DNA from: Thozetella sp. PMI_491
Taxonomy: Eukaryota; Ascomycota; Sordariomycetes; Chaetosphaeriales; Chaetosphaeriaceae
Direction of reading: 5' to 3'
Assembly (NCBI GenBank): GCA_021432635.1
Contig: MU270054.1
Coordinates: 1-64,000 of the forward strand
DNA length: 64,000 nt
Positions within the stretch are counted from its first letter, which is position 1. Every line of letters starts with the position of its first letter. The position numbers and the translations under genes were made by a program. The notes under the pieces were generated by a model, which saw nothing but the letters and a program-made list of their open reading frames with translations, was not told where the DNA came from and made no database searches. This document shows, one piece after another, positions 12,801 through 24,572 of this stretch.

Positions 12801-14791
12801 GCAGAGGCTTACTCTTAGCCCACTAGTTTAACAAGTTATAATTAGAGCTTCTAACACTATCACTAGTCAACTATTTCTCTTAATTCTCTTTTAAGGCATT
12901 ATTATTATTATCCTTATTAGGCTCTAAGATCTATATAACTAGTCTAAGTTGTTTTAACTTAGGGTATATTATAGCCCTATAACTAGGTTAATTATAGTTA
13001 AAATAGTATTTAATTAGCACTACTAGTTAAGGAGTAGCTTTTACCAAGGGTATAAAGGGTCTTAAGTAGGATATTCCTCTATAGGGCTAGACAGGAAATA
13101 GAGTCATATATAGTACTAATCCAAGGGTTTTTATTTATTAAAGGGCACTCTACTAGTAGTAAACTACCTACTTATACTCTTATTAGTCTAGAAAGACATA
13201 CTTTTTAACTACTATAATATATTTCTAAAATAATATTATAATATTATTATATTAGCTAACTATAGCTTTTTTAAGGTCTATATAAAGTATTTTATATAAA
13301 GTTTTTTTCTAGTCTTTTTTATATAGTTTAACATATTATACTTAGGTTATAAACTTTATAGTAAACTCATTAAAATTAGAGCCTTTTATAAACTATATAT
13401 ACTTAAGCTTTATATAAGCTATCTATTTCTTTATCTAATTAGAGAAATAAGCACTAAAGAAGTTTAATAGCTTTATAAAATCTATAAAGGGGTTAACTAT
13501 ACCTTAAGCCACCCATAGGCATAATCACTGTACTACTATACTAATAGTTTAGCTGATAATATAGGCTATTTTTTCCACCTTAGTAGGGAAGATCGCCTGA
13601 TCTACTATTAGTTTATTCTTAATCTGGATTTCCTAGTCCTTATAGTTTAGACCCTTCCCTACTTATAAATTTTCTAGATAAAAAGGGTTAGGAATAGTTT
13701 TAAATTAGCCTAATGTTATAGGTACTTATTATCAATCTAGGGATAGTACTTTTATACTAGGTAATACCTAGTTATATTATTATATTAAAGAGTTAGTTAT
13801 AAAAGCTTCTAGAGAATAGACTTAATCTTCTAATATAACTTACTAGTTAAAGTAAAAGGAGAGCTAGTCTTATACTACATATAATAACTATAATAGCTTT
13901 ATTATCTAGTCTTTATAGTACTTACTTATTACTATTAAGGCTAATAATAGTTCTCCTACAGTAGGGTATATAAGAATCTAATTAACTAAGTTGTTATATA
14001 TAAACTTTACAGGCTTACTTTAGCCTTTAACTATCAGTCTTAAAGACTATACTAAGAGCTTTACAACATAGTCTTAAATCTTAATAAAAAGCTGCTTGTT
14101 ATTAATAGTATCTAGTAGTACTATATCTTTTATAATAGCTTTCTACTACTTTTAATATATTTAATACCTAGCATAACTCTAATAGTCATCCTTTAAAGCA
14201 AGGAATCTATATATTAAAGGGATATTATCCTTTAAAGGGACTAGTATAATAGTAAGGGGGTAAATAGGGGCACCTTCTAACAATAAGCTTATAGCTTTAT
14301 ATAAGGGTTTTCTCAAAGCTATTCTTACGTATAAGGAGGGTTCCCTAGAGTAGAGAGTAGTATAATCAGGGCTTAAAAGAAGAAAGGGGGTTTATAGTAC
14401 GTTACTCCTATGTTATACAACAAGCATTTATAGGGCTTCCTCCTATATATATATATATAGTAGAGATTAAGCATAAGAATATGTAAAAATAGAGAAAGTA
14501 AGAAAGGAATAATACCAGCTATAATCAGGGCGTTAGTTATAAGTTAATGGTTTTATCACTTACTTACTAGCGAATCAGGTCAGAGAAAAGGGGTGTAAGT
14601 CAGCACTAGTAAGATCGCGATCCAGCCAGTCAGACTAGGTATAGTTAGCACTTAGCACAGGTAACAGTTAACAGCTCCTTAAAGCTAAGATCGTTCTATC
14701 GTAGAACAGCTCTATAGAGCTTGGCGTAGATCGTCTATAAGGGTGGGATATTCTGAGCTTCCCAGCTGTAGTGTTTTAAATCTTAGAGTAG
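9893..14791 (-). pseudogene. Outer-element gag-pol relic: gag to first part of integrase
   Basis: On the minus strand this is the counterpart of inner bases 2,822-7,720: internal leader, gag, protease, reverse transcriptase, RNase H and the first part of integrase. The leader part near 14,500-14,791 keeps most GC content and aligns closely with inner bases 2,822-3,110. The rest is strongly AT-rich with stops throughout. The 36 bases next to the insertion (9,893-9,928) align to inner bases 7,685-7,720 with no gap, all checked differences being transitions. Confidence 0.87.
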
Positions 14792-15097
14792 TGTCACAGC
14801 GAGCTTTACAGGGCAGTAACAGGGCTGGTTGACTATACTCTGGATAAGTAACTAAAGACTTTAAGATAAAGATCAGGGAGAAGGAGGCAGCGTAGCTGCT
14901 CTCCAGCTCTGATCAGGGGTATATCCAGGGAGCTAGGGCCTCTGGGCATCCACAGCTCCTCTGCTTGCCACGATCTTGACGTACGCAGCCATATAGAGAT
15001 CAGTGGCTGGGCAGCTGCTGGGCAGCTGTGGCTATCTGTTCGTCTATATGCTTGCAGTGGATGGTCTGATCCGTGGTCAGGGCCAGCGGCTATGACA
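14792..15097 (-). repeat. 5' LTR of the outer element (306 bp)
   Basis: The best preserved outer LTR, reading TGTCACAGCG on the plus strand and ending GGCTATGACA at 15,097. It is followed by GTGAG, the target duplicate. This base marks the abrupt end of the AT-rich repeat compartment. Confidence 0.93.
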
Positions 15098-16312
15098 GTG
15101 AGCCCCACTTTTGTGGTCCGAGACTTTTTTTACCCGATTGTACATAATATATCTCAAGGCGCCAGAAGACTTAATACCATACGAGCTCGAAATTAGGGTC
15201 AAGGTAGCAAACTAACTTCTTATTTTTTATACCATCTTCCTCTCCCTTAGTCACAGCGTGCAGTCGTGGTGCCGATCGGTGAGTGGGCGCCACTTAGGGC
15301 ACCACTTCATGTTCTCAAGCCCTCGGTCTCCCCGAGCTTAAGGATAGTGCTTATGAGGACTGTGTGGTAATCGGGCTCAATGGAGGGTGTGCCAATGAGT
15401 GTAAGCATGAAACTAAAGCGAGTCCATCCCTCTATTTGCATAATTCTGCGCATCGGAGACACTTGCGCCTTACGCAATAGAATTACTTCACGATCTGTTG
15501 AACGTCTATCCGGTCGCAGCGCCTATGGTCCGTCCGGTTTATTCCAGCCTTGCGTTTTGGCTCTTTATCTAGGCCATAGAGACCCAAACAGGCAAGAGCT
15601 ACACCACATTGGTCAAGGACTTGATTGCGGGCCCTCTTCAAAAGCCGAGCACTTCCCAGCTCTAAGAAATGACTCACTCGCGGTGATCCCGCCCGTTGAC
15701 AACAGCTCTATAGAAGAGGGTTAAGAGGGCAGTATATTGCAGGGCCAAATACAAGGGTGAAGGGAATTGGTTGAAAGAACCCCGCACGAACGCCCCCTCC
15801 CCCCAAATCCTAACTCCCCGACCTGTGAAATGGAGAAAGAGCTGGATGCTGAAGTAAAACTTGGGTGTGCATAAAGCTCTTCCACAATTGTTCTATGGCG
15901 AGGAATTACGTAGTATGCACTATACGACATGTGACTTACTAGGCAAGGGCTTTCCCTCGGCAAGTCCTGACCTAGTAGAAGGTACTTTGCCCCCCTAAGC
16001 AACAGAAGATTATCGTTGACAGAAGCCCCGGCAGAACCTCCGTCTAGCAAGATAAGTCTGCATTTTGCAACTCAGTTTTGTCGCCCCAGTGGATAGCTTG
16101 ATGTCATGTTGCTGATAAGACTCCTGTGTTGTCGTCAACAGGACGTCAGCACATCGGGTGAGGATGATGTCATTGATATGGGCGCTTATACATATTCCGC
16201 ACGTGAGCACCAATTAAGCGTGACAAACCGCGCTGCAACGAAATCAACGGAAACGAGCGACATCTTGCACGATAGACAATTGAAAAATCGGAAATATTTA
16301 ATTGTGGTCAAA
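15098..16312. other. Spacer without a recognisable gene
   Basis: Unique-looking DNA between the retroelement block and the first gene. Short open frames at 15,380-15,724 (plus) and 15,721-16,050 (minus) have no recognisable domain or intron-supported extension, and they overlap or abut as random frames do. I see no RNA gene or repeat. The last part should hold the promoter of the gene starting at 16,313. Confidence 0.5.
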
Positions 16313-16992
16313 ATGACTCACTCAAACTACCGAACGGCCCCCAGCGACGGGGCCAAGGTCAGAACATACCCCCGCCAACGCCAGCCTAGCAGTGCGCTTT
16401 GAGCTTGCGATGGGCTATGAGGATGCGACAGCATGCTAACCGACAACAGGTTCACCTCGGGAAGGACGCTCCAGTGACGCGCGAGGGCGCCGGCTATGTA
16501 GCTAGCGACTCCCTGGCCGCCGAATCTTTTCGCGAGGGCGGCGCATTTGCCTCCAACCGGGGAGGCCAGCCAGATGAGGCTGCAGGAGGGGACAGCCGCT
16601 CAACGGATGGACCGCAGTTTCACGAACCAGCGCAGGATCCTGCTTACGAAACGCGCCAGTTTGCACCAACTCAGGAGGGATCCAGCAATACACACCGTAT
16701 TCCAAATGCCGAGCAGGGAGCGACCGCCCCAAGCTACGTCAATACTCAGTACAGCCGTGACGCAAGCGGCCCGCATGGCAAGAATATCACCGAGGGCTTC
16801 GACGACTCTTCCCAGTACAGGGATGGATTGAAGGCAGCATTCAACGCGGAGCCGGGCAGCGAGGATGATCCATCGAGGATCGCGGAGCAGAACTTCCAGA
16901 AGAAAGTCGCCGGCACTGGGGCCGGTCCCAAGGATGCCAGGGTGGGCATAGATGGAGGCTATGATGTCCTGAAGTCTGATGAAGCCGCATAA
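16313..16992 (+). CDS. Small hydrophilic fungal protein, function unknown
   Basis: Two exons, 16,313-16,357 and 16,450-16,992, joined by a 92-nt intron (GTCAGA donor, branch-like GCTAAC, ACAG acceptor) in phase 0, giving about 195 aa. The first exon supplies a natural ATG start (MTHSNYRTAP), which the second exon lacks. The product is strongly hydrophilic, rich in Gly, Ala, Ser, Asp, Glu and Gln, without Cys, signal peptide or membrane segment. The C-terminal half (GPHGKNITEGF, then EDDPSRIAEQNFQ) looks like the conserved part. The composition recalls stress-tolerance, intrinsically disordered proteins, but that is inference; I do not recognise a named family. It is the first gene next to the repeat compartment. 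Confidence 0.72.
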
Positions 16993-17288
16993 TCAAAAAA
17001 AGAGCAAGATCGAGAGTTATGTGAGCGGGATTGTACTTACAAATATTTTTGGCGCCAAACAAAGACCGCACGACGAATAGAAATACTTACTACCAACTGC
17101 ACCTCGGCTTGCTCGAGATAGAAGTGATCCCTTGCTTGGAACTTGTCCGGATGCCAGTAGCGCATTCAAGACTAACTTGCACAAATCACCATTTCCCTCA
17201 GTCCAAGCTGTGGGCGTATTTGTTCCGCGCCACACTCTTCTTTCCAACTGGCGTCGCTGCTTTGCTCGGTGGTCACAAGAGCGTCACA

Positions 17289-20200
17289 CTATCTCTTCTG
17301 GCTGAACAGCTGCAAGATCGACGCTCTGCGGCGTTCGGCCGCCACATCCAGACTTGAGCGCCCCTGTTGGTCCTCTAGCAGCGGATCCAGGCCCTTCTCG
17401 CTGACTAGGAAGCGAAACACTTCTGCATCATGCTTTCCTGGCCTATACTTTGGGTATCCCGTCCTTCGTCGCCCTCCACCCCCCACAACGTCGAACGCGA
17501 CGATATGCAGGGCACCGCTCCCCTGCTTGTTCCGGATGCTGAGATTAGCCGTGGCAAAGAAGTCCTCGAAGTTCTCGACATGGCACCGGAGGTCGTGTTG
17601 AAAGTTGGCGCAGAAGTAGCCCGACGGCTGATGCACTGTGCTAGCGTGGTTCCTTAGGTAGTGAAACAAGGGCGGGTCGCCTTGGGCTGTAAAGTCTGGA
17701 GCATCGATATCCATGCCAGCGGCGAGGCATTGGGCCCAGAGGCGCTTACACGCGGGAAGGAAGTCTTTGGGCTGTGGGAGTGCGCGATACGCGCTCCGTC
17801 CACGCGGGATGTCGATGTGCCGTGAAAGGCACTGGGCGGCAATACGATGCAGGGGCGTGAAGCCTTCGGGGTCCGCCTGGCACTCAGAGAGATCAGCTCC
17901 GAGCGCCAGGAGCACGTCCACGGTAGCAGGGCGGAGAATTCGAAAGGCTAGCTGCAGGGGAGTGAACCCGTTGTTATTATTGGCCAGGAGGAGCGGGTGG
18001 GATGCAGGGCGCTTGAGGAACTCGAGAATGTGCCGTTCGAAGACAGAGGGGTTGGAGAGGAGGATATGCTGTGACAATCGTTAGCGTCTTGTTTTCGAGA
18101 GCGCGTTGGGAAGTACTCACAAGTGCATTATTTCCATCCTTGTCGACCGAGGTGATGTCCGCCCCAAGGTCCATCATCTTCAAGAATAATCCGCTTGAGT
18201 CCCAAATCTCTTGCGCCTCTTCGTCGATCACATCGTACGAGTCTGCGAACCGTTCTTTGTCGAAGTCTTCACTCCACGCGAGGGCTGAGTTGCAGGCAGC
18301 TAGGAACACTGTTTGCCCTTGATCATCGCGCCTTGCGAAGTCGATTGCCCGCCCACGCTCGAGCAGAACCTCCAGGTATGCTCTCTTACATTGGACCTCC
18401 CGGAAGACACGATGCATTAAGGGCACAATAACGGTTTTCTCCTCGCGGTCCTCACCCCAGTAGGAGTACTGGTAGGGTCCGAACAGGTCGGCTCCTCTAT
18501 CGAGCAAGAGTCGGATGATGCTCGCACGTAGATCTTCACCTGTCGAAGAGTGCTCGTCTTGCTCGTAGTCAGTATACAGCAGTGCACCCGCCAACGGCAA
18601 GGTGGGGTTTCCTTCAGAGATGGGGGAGGCGTGGATTTCCCAATCTAGTTTGATGTTTCTGTAGATAGGGCTCTCCTCCATGCGATTGACATTCACATCG
18701 GCGTCCAAAGCAGCGCGAACGAGATCGATATTGAGGCCTCCAATCCCCAGCCAGAGCTTCTCTTTCAGGGATGAAGCAAGATCTAGCCCGTGTTCGGTCA
18801 AAATCCGCAGGACATCAGCGTTTTCTGCCAAGCTGATGCAGCTGCGACCTGATGCGTCCTCGGCGTGAGGATTAGCGCCGAGCTCGAGCAAGAGCTTCAC
18901 AAACCGGCCTGTGAACATGCCGTCTCCGGCACAGGCGTGATGAAGTGCCGTCTTTCCGTCCTTATCGCAAGCGTTGACATCGGCACCCTTGAAAACGAGG
19001 AAGCGAAGGGCATCGAGATGCCAGAGGTGTTGCTTCGAGGCGAGCAACGGCAGAATCGAGTAATGTTTGCTCGATCCACGTTCTGGTTTCCTCCCTTGGT
19101 AGGTCACTGTTGGTGCATTCACATCAACTCCGCACTTCTCCACGAGCACTCGGACCATCTCCAAGTTGGGGGCGACTCGTTGGCACGCGATATGAAGCAG
19201 AGGCTCGACTACCCATTCCGTGGCGCAGAGATAATCGCCTACCGTCTTGATTTCCTCCGGTTTCCACCACATCTTTTCCGATCCGTAACCCTTGTTGTTA
19301 GGGATGCGGCACTTTGAGTTCCCAGCAATTATCTCAAGAGTCCACTTGTCGATAGGGGTCGTGTCTGGGTTCTCGTCTCGGCGAGCGGCGTCTCCGAGTT
19401 CTGCCATGATCTCAGTGAGACCGGCCGCGGCCACCCCTTGGAGGAAACTGTGGCTGCGACGAAAAGGGCGTTCAAACACGTTATTCTCTCTCTCCTCCTG
19501 AGATATCGTACAGAAGAAGTTTGCCTCGTGATTTTTGAGCCACACCACATCAACTGGTGTAAGTGTCGAGATTGCGCCCCAAGGGTTTCGGAGCACCTCA
19601 TGCTGCTCCGCGCTGTCGAGGTCCTCGAAGTGAGAAGGTTCGATAATACGCTCTTCGGAGAACGCCATAAGCATTCCCCGACAGTTAAGCTCAAAGGCTC
19701 GCATTACCGGCGTGAGAGGTGCTTGCCCACCCACAGCATCCGGATCAGCACCTGCGGCGAGCAGTGCGTTTGTGACGCTGAGTATTGCGAGATCTGGGGC
19801 CTCTAGTACGTAAGAAGGGGCAGAAAACCTCCCCAGGTCGCGGTCCAACTTGATCTTTCCGAAGGTAAGCTCTCTGCGCAGATACGGCAGCGGAATGTAT
19901 GGCTTAGATCGATCAACGGAAGTATCCCTGTCAACCTCCCAGCTGCGTTGTTCTGCTGCGAACTCAGCGCAAGCGTGTAGGGGAGTCCATCCGGAATTAT
20001 CAGCAACAAAAACATCCGCACCGGCACGGAGGAGGGCCATAACTGACTCAAGCACGCCTGAGGCACAAGCATCAAAGAGAGGCGTACGACCGCGCTCGTC
20101 TTTTGAGTGAACAAGGTCCGGAGCTTGGTCCACAAGGAACTGAACCAAGGCCGTGTCTCTGGCCATGGCTGCAAGGTGAAGAATCCTCCGGCCGTCGTTG

Positions 20201-23200
20201 GTAGGCATCTTGAGATCAGCCCCATTGTCTCTCAACACTTGAATATCGTGGCTTGAGCTCTTCAACCCCCCGAGTGCCGCCATGTGTAGTGGTGTAACGC
20301 CATGGAGATCCTGCGCGTCGATATTGATGCCGTCTTTAGTTTCTTGGAGAAGACTGAGAAATGCAACTAGGTTCTCGGCATTTTCTCGCGATCGGATTTG
20401 GATCCTGGAGTCCCAAGTAACTGCACCATCGAAGAAGGAGTGCAATGGCGTTAAGCCTGAACTCGTACTCGCCCTCGGGGAGAGGCCGTACTCGACTAGC
20501 TGGTGGACTAGCAAGCGTTTGCCCTCTATTTTGGTCTCGATGCCGGCAGCTAGGTGCAGTAGGGAAATTCCTTCGTTGTCGAGTTGTAGTGGGTCGAATC
20601 CCTGCTCAACCAAAGCCTTGAGATGATCGAGGAGAGCCTCAATACTCAGAGAGTGCCCCTTACCACTGAACAGACGATGCAGAGCCCCGCGTCCCGCGGA
20701 GTCTCTGGCATCCTTCTGCGCTCCCGCTTCGACAAAGGCGTTGAAGATATCTACTTCCTGTACGCTTTCCAGCAACGGAGTTGCGCCCTCTTTATTTGTC
20801 ACCTCGGTTGAGACCCCGACCGCTACCATGGCCCTGATGAATCCCACGGCGCTTCTTGGCGCTCTTGGTTTTTTGCGAAATCCTCTTTCGGTTGGTAAAT
20901 GATACTTGATCATGAACATGGCTTCGTCGAGCGGATGCTCTCCAGAGGAGGTCCTGAGCAGCATTTTGAAGGTCTCAAGATCGCACGACTGCATCGCCTT
21001 GCTGATCACCGAAGCTGGGGCGCCACCAGCATCGATTGTAGCCCCGTGGCGGACTAGGAATGCTGCCAGCTCTGCTCTCGTATTGTGTTCGACGAACTCA
21101 TGACCTTTCTCCGAATTCCAGCTCAAAAAGTTGCCCCAGTCTGTGTCATCCCATATGAGAGCGAGAAGCGGCATGCCCGGACTCTTCTCGTTTCTTTTCC
21201 ATAGAGAATTGACATCAACTCCGTGTTGTAGAAGGATTTCGATCAACTTGGTATCTATGTGTCCTTCTGCCGTGCGGTGAATGATTGCAGCGCCTTGGTT
21301 ATCCCGGACAGTGACGTCTGCCCCGGCTCGGAGCAAGTGGCTTAATGGCTTGCGAACGCTCTTTGAGAAGGACTTGGGAAATAGACACAAGATTGGCGTG
21401 TCGCCCATTCCATCCTTTGCTTCAAGGTCAGCGCCAGCGTCCCGGAGCAGATTAAAGATTTGGCATGAGATTTCGTGGTTCCCATCGTACCAGCTACCCG
21501 CTAGCGCATGAAGCACCGTTCTTTCTTTCTCTGGCTGCCTCGTTGCCTCATCTATCTTGCCATACCTAACAATGGTCTCTTTCCTGTTGACGTCTGGACA
21601 ATACTGCAGAAGAAATCTCACGCAGTCGATGTGTCCGGCGATCTTGTTCTCGGCGGCACATGCCCGATAGAGGGCCGAGCTCGCTTCTGTCTTCAACGTT
21701 GTGTTGGTATCTGCGTACGACGCGAGAGCGGCCAGAATGTCATGGAAGCCGCACGAAGCGAGGCTGTGGAAGAGCGTCAAGACTTCTTGAGCTGTAAGGT
21801 ATGGTTGGAGCAAACGAAGACAGTTGACTGACGAATCACGCAGACTCTTCAGCAGTGGCTCTCGCGCTTCGTCACCGCGGGGGCGCGGATCGCATCCGAT
21901 GGCTAGCAGAAACTCGAGTACGGCAGCATTTTTACCCGAAGTGGCTACTGAAATCATGCCATCCATGATGTAATCTTGTAGTTGATCCTTGTGTTCCGGG
22001 GTCCAGAGCGTTTTTAGGATCTCAAGGTGTCCCTTCTGGAGTGCTTGCCCAAAGGGTGAGGTTCTCCAATTACTTGAGAGCGACCAGAGCGGCTGGCCAG
22101 GCACCGCTGCTTCCACAAGCTTGCAGCAATAGGTCGTTAGCCCTGCCGTAGCAGCGAAGTCCAGCCGGGTGGGTGCTCCCAGCCAGGCTGTCAGTTTCGC
22201 CGTTCGTCTTGAAGGTCCAATTTCTTCGGACGGGGCTTCTGCATCCGTCGCCTGGTAGATGCCATCGATTGCAGCGAAAATGGGGCTGACAGTGACATCT
22301 TTGTTACAGGAAACATGGTGCACGACATTCTGTCTTGCATACGCAAAAAAAGGCATCGTGATGCTGGGATCCAACTGAGAATCCTCGGCCTGCTGTTCCA
22401 CCAGCTCCAAAGCGTCGGCCAGAGAGCCCAGACAGTCCATGGCAAGCTGCCTCTGGATTTCAGCAGGATACAGGACCGGGAAGTTTGGCGCGGCTCCCCT
22501 CGTTGAGTCGACACGAGAAGCGTCAAGTAAGAACTCAGTGAAGGAGTGGTGAATGACCTGCACAGTCTCATCCTCTAGAATCTGGAGCAAGGGATGGCAA
22601 GCAAACCGAGCAATTGATTTGGACCTTTCCAACGAGTTATTGCGCATCTTTTGTTCAACAAACCCTGCAAGTTCGCGGAGCCGCAGTGGCCGGGTGCTGT
22701 GGGTGATCAAACCAAGCAGCGCGGCTTGAACATCGGCGCTGACACCTACCTCGCTGGATTGCTTTGCTAGCATCCGGCTATACATGTCTTCGAGATGGAT
22801 TGGGAGAGCTTTCACATCGATGTTTGGGTTATTGTCCAGCTCGGGAACGATCTGGTCGATGAGAAGGCGGGCGTAGAGGAAGAGGCCTCGAGATCTGGTA
22901 GCAATCTCCCTCGACAGCGTGTCGCGCGATGCCGGAGGCTGCAAGGTGTCTCGGGCGAGTCTATGGCGGATGAACACCTCAATTTCCTTACCAACCTTGT
23001 CCTCCTCCAGGCTGATGTGGATAATTGACGCAGCCGATAGAGCACTCTGCAAGTCTTGTCGCGGCCTGCTGGTCATGAACAGCTTGACCCTCTCGGGCCG
23101 GAACGTCGCCAGGGAGTTGAGACGTCGCAGGAACGCCGTAGAGCCCTGGTTGTCCATCTCGTCCAGCGCGTCGGCTACGCAGAATACCTTAGGCACATCG

Positions 23201-23742
23201 GCGAGCCCTTTCAGCAGGCACTCCCAGAGCACATTGTCAGAGACTTGATTGAGAGCCGTGCCCAGCAGAGGGTGCAGCGCGCCCTGCAGCGCAACGCTGT
23301 GGGGAAGAAGCTGTGCGAGCCAGTCTCGGATGAGCGATATCGAATGTCTGTTGGCGAGTATGATGTGGCGAAAGAAAAAGAACAAGACGGGCGTTTCAGG
23401 CGCTTCGGATTCCTTCAGGTGCTCTACGGTCGAGGCGGCAAGAACTGACTTCCCGGCCCCGGGTACTCCCTTGATCCAGAGGCTCCCATGCTGCTGGGAG
23501 CTATACCACGCTCTGTACCTTTCCGTTTCGCAGAGCCAAGCTCCCGTGCCAGGCGCACGGCTGAGGAGATGGCGCCGGAATTCGCTGGATTCAGCGTTGT
23601 AGTCAGTCGGCTGCAGCCATTTTATAAGCGTATTAACTTCCTTGTCGGTCAATCGAGCGTCCTGGATCTGAACCACCTCAAAGTCGGAGTGCATGTCGAA
23701 GTCCGAGTCGCCGCTTTCACGGTCGATCATGATGGCGTCCAT
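17289..23742 (-). CDS. Giant NACHT-ankyrin (STAND/NLR-like) protein
   Basis: Two exons: 23,742-18,121 and 18,068-17,289, joined by a 52-nt intron (GTGAGT donor, CTAACGATTGTCACAG end) in phase 0. The product is about 2,133 aa. A short N-terminus of about 80 residues precedes a NACHT-type NTPase: Walker A GVPGAGKS at residues 92-99, Walker B VFCVADALDEMD near 187-198, then MTSRPR. From about residue 540 to the end there are many ankyrin-like repeats (for example GFTPLHRIAAQ, GKTALHHACAG), interrupted by divergent linkers. In fungi this architecture belongs to the STAND class, where nucleotide binding drives oligomerisation after ligand sensing by the repeats. No HET, HeLo, PNP or lipase effector is visible at the N-terminus, so the output is unknown. 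The frame is intact, so I take it as functional. Confidence 0.92.
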
Positions 23743-24572
23743 ATTACTATACGGCCTTGGGCAATGTGTCGTCAGACAACTGCAGAAGCTGGCCGCTGGG
23801 AGAAAGGCTTTTGTCTGGCTTGAGGGGTAGTCTTGCGAGATTAAATGCCTGAACTATTGCTTGCGCCTGAGAAGGAGGGCGAGAGCTCAGAGACAGGCGC
23901 AATAAATGAAGAGAGAGTGATGTCTGGTCGCCTCTGAGTCATGCCGATAGAAGTAGAAATCGATGCATTTTACGGCACAGCCAGTCAAAGAACCCTGGAC
24001 ACATTTAGGCAGCCAAGCGCAGCCCCACATGGGATTATTGCTAGGCCCATCAGGAGTGGAGTCCAGTGGACAGCCGCTACAAAACACGGCCCAGCAGACC
24101 CAAAAATGGTAGGTATAGCGTAACAGGTATGTATGCTTCTCCCCTTGTAAGGGTGGGTACTATCGTGACGATGTGCTTGATAATTATGGCAAGACACAGC
24201 GACGTGATAACGATGAGCTGCTTGTTGCGGCTAGACACCGCGACGTCTTTGATGTGTTATCTTATATCCGAATATGCTGCGTACGGGTAGTAATTATACC
24301 AACTGTATTCTGACATCTCGACTGATACTGAATGAGGCAAGACGGAGTTTCTCTGGCTTTCCCGTAACGGTTTAGGAAAGTTCTCTCTCTGGATTCACCT
24401 TTGCCACCATGTCGTAGATAGACTGTAGCTACCGGACTGGCATATCACATCGCACACCTCATCTAGCGATGCATCGCGTAGCCTGACATATTCTCTGACA
24501 CATATGATCTATTCACGTTTACATATTGACAAAGGAGGCCTAAAAGGCTCGCGGCTGCGAATATCTACCGCC
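23743..24572. other. Spacer between two minus-strand genes
   Basis: Contains the 5' flank of the NACHT-ankyrin gene and the 3' flank of nothing on the plus strand. Short frames at 23,887-24,290 run on both strands and show no domain. No repeat or RNA gene was seen. Confidence 0.4.

Larger units (their letters stand above)
339..15097 (-). mobile_element. Outer chromovirus (Ty3/Gypsy) LTR retrotransposon, split by a nested copy
   Basis: A complete but dead LTR retrotransposon on the minus strand. Its LTRs are 14,792-15,097 (5') and 339-644 (3'), each 306 bp, and it is flanked by the perfect 5-bp target duplicate GTGAG (334-338 and 15,098-15,102). A second member of the same family is inserted at 2,516-9,892. 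Removing that copy and one GTCCT duplicate leaves 7,377 bp, exactly the length of the inner copy. The minus strand still resembles integrase, reverse transcriptase and RNase H, but stops occur every few codons. The changes seen against the inner copy are C-to-T and G-to-A transitions, as RIP produces. It is more mutated than the inner copy. Confidence 0.93.

Noticed and set aside
1-15097. CRISPR array or bacterial mobile element
   Set aside because: The repeats are LTRs with eukaryotic retroelement domains; there are no short regularly spaced direct repeats, and the window is fungal.
14833-15108. Minus-strand frame of 91 codons
   Set aside because: It lies within the 306-bp LTR and just reflects its better preserved state.
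15380-15724. Plus-strand frame of 114 codons after the outer LTR
   Set aside because: No domain, no intron support, overlapped by an equally long antisense frame.
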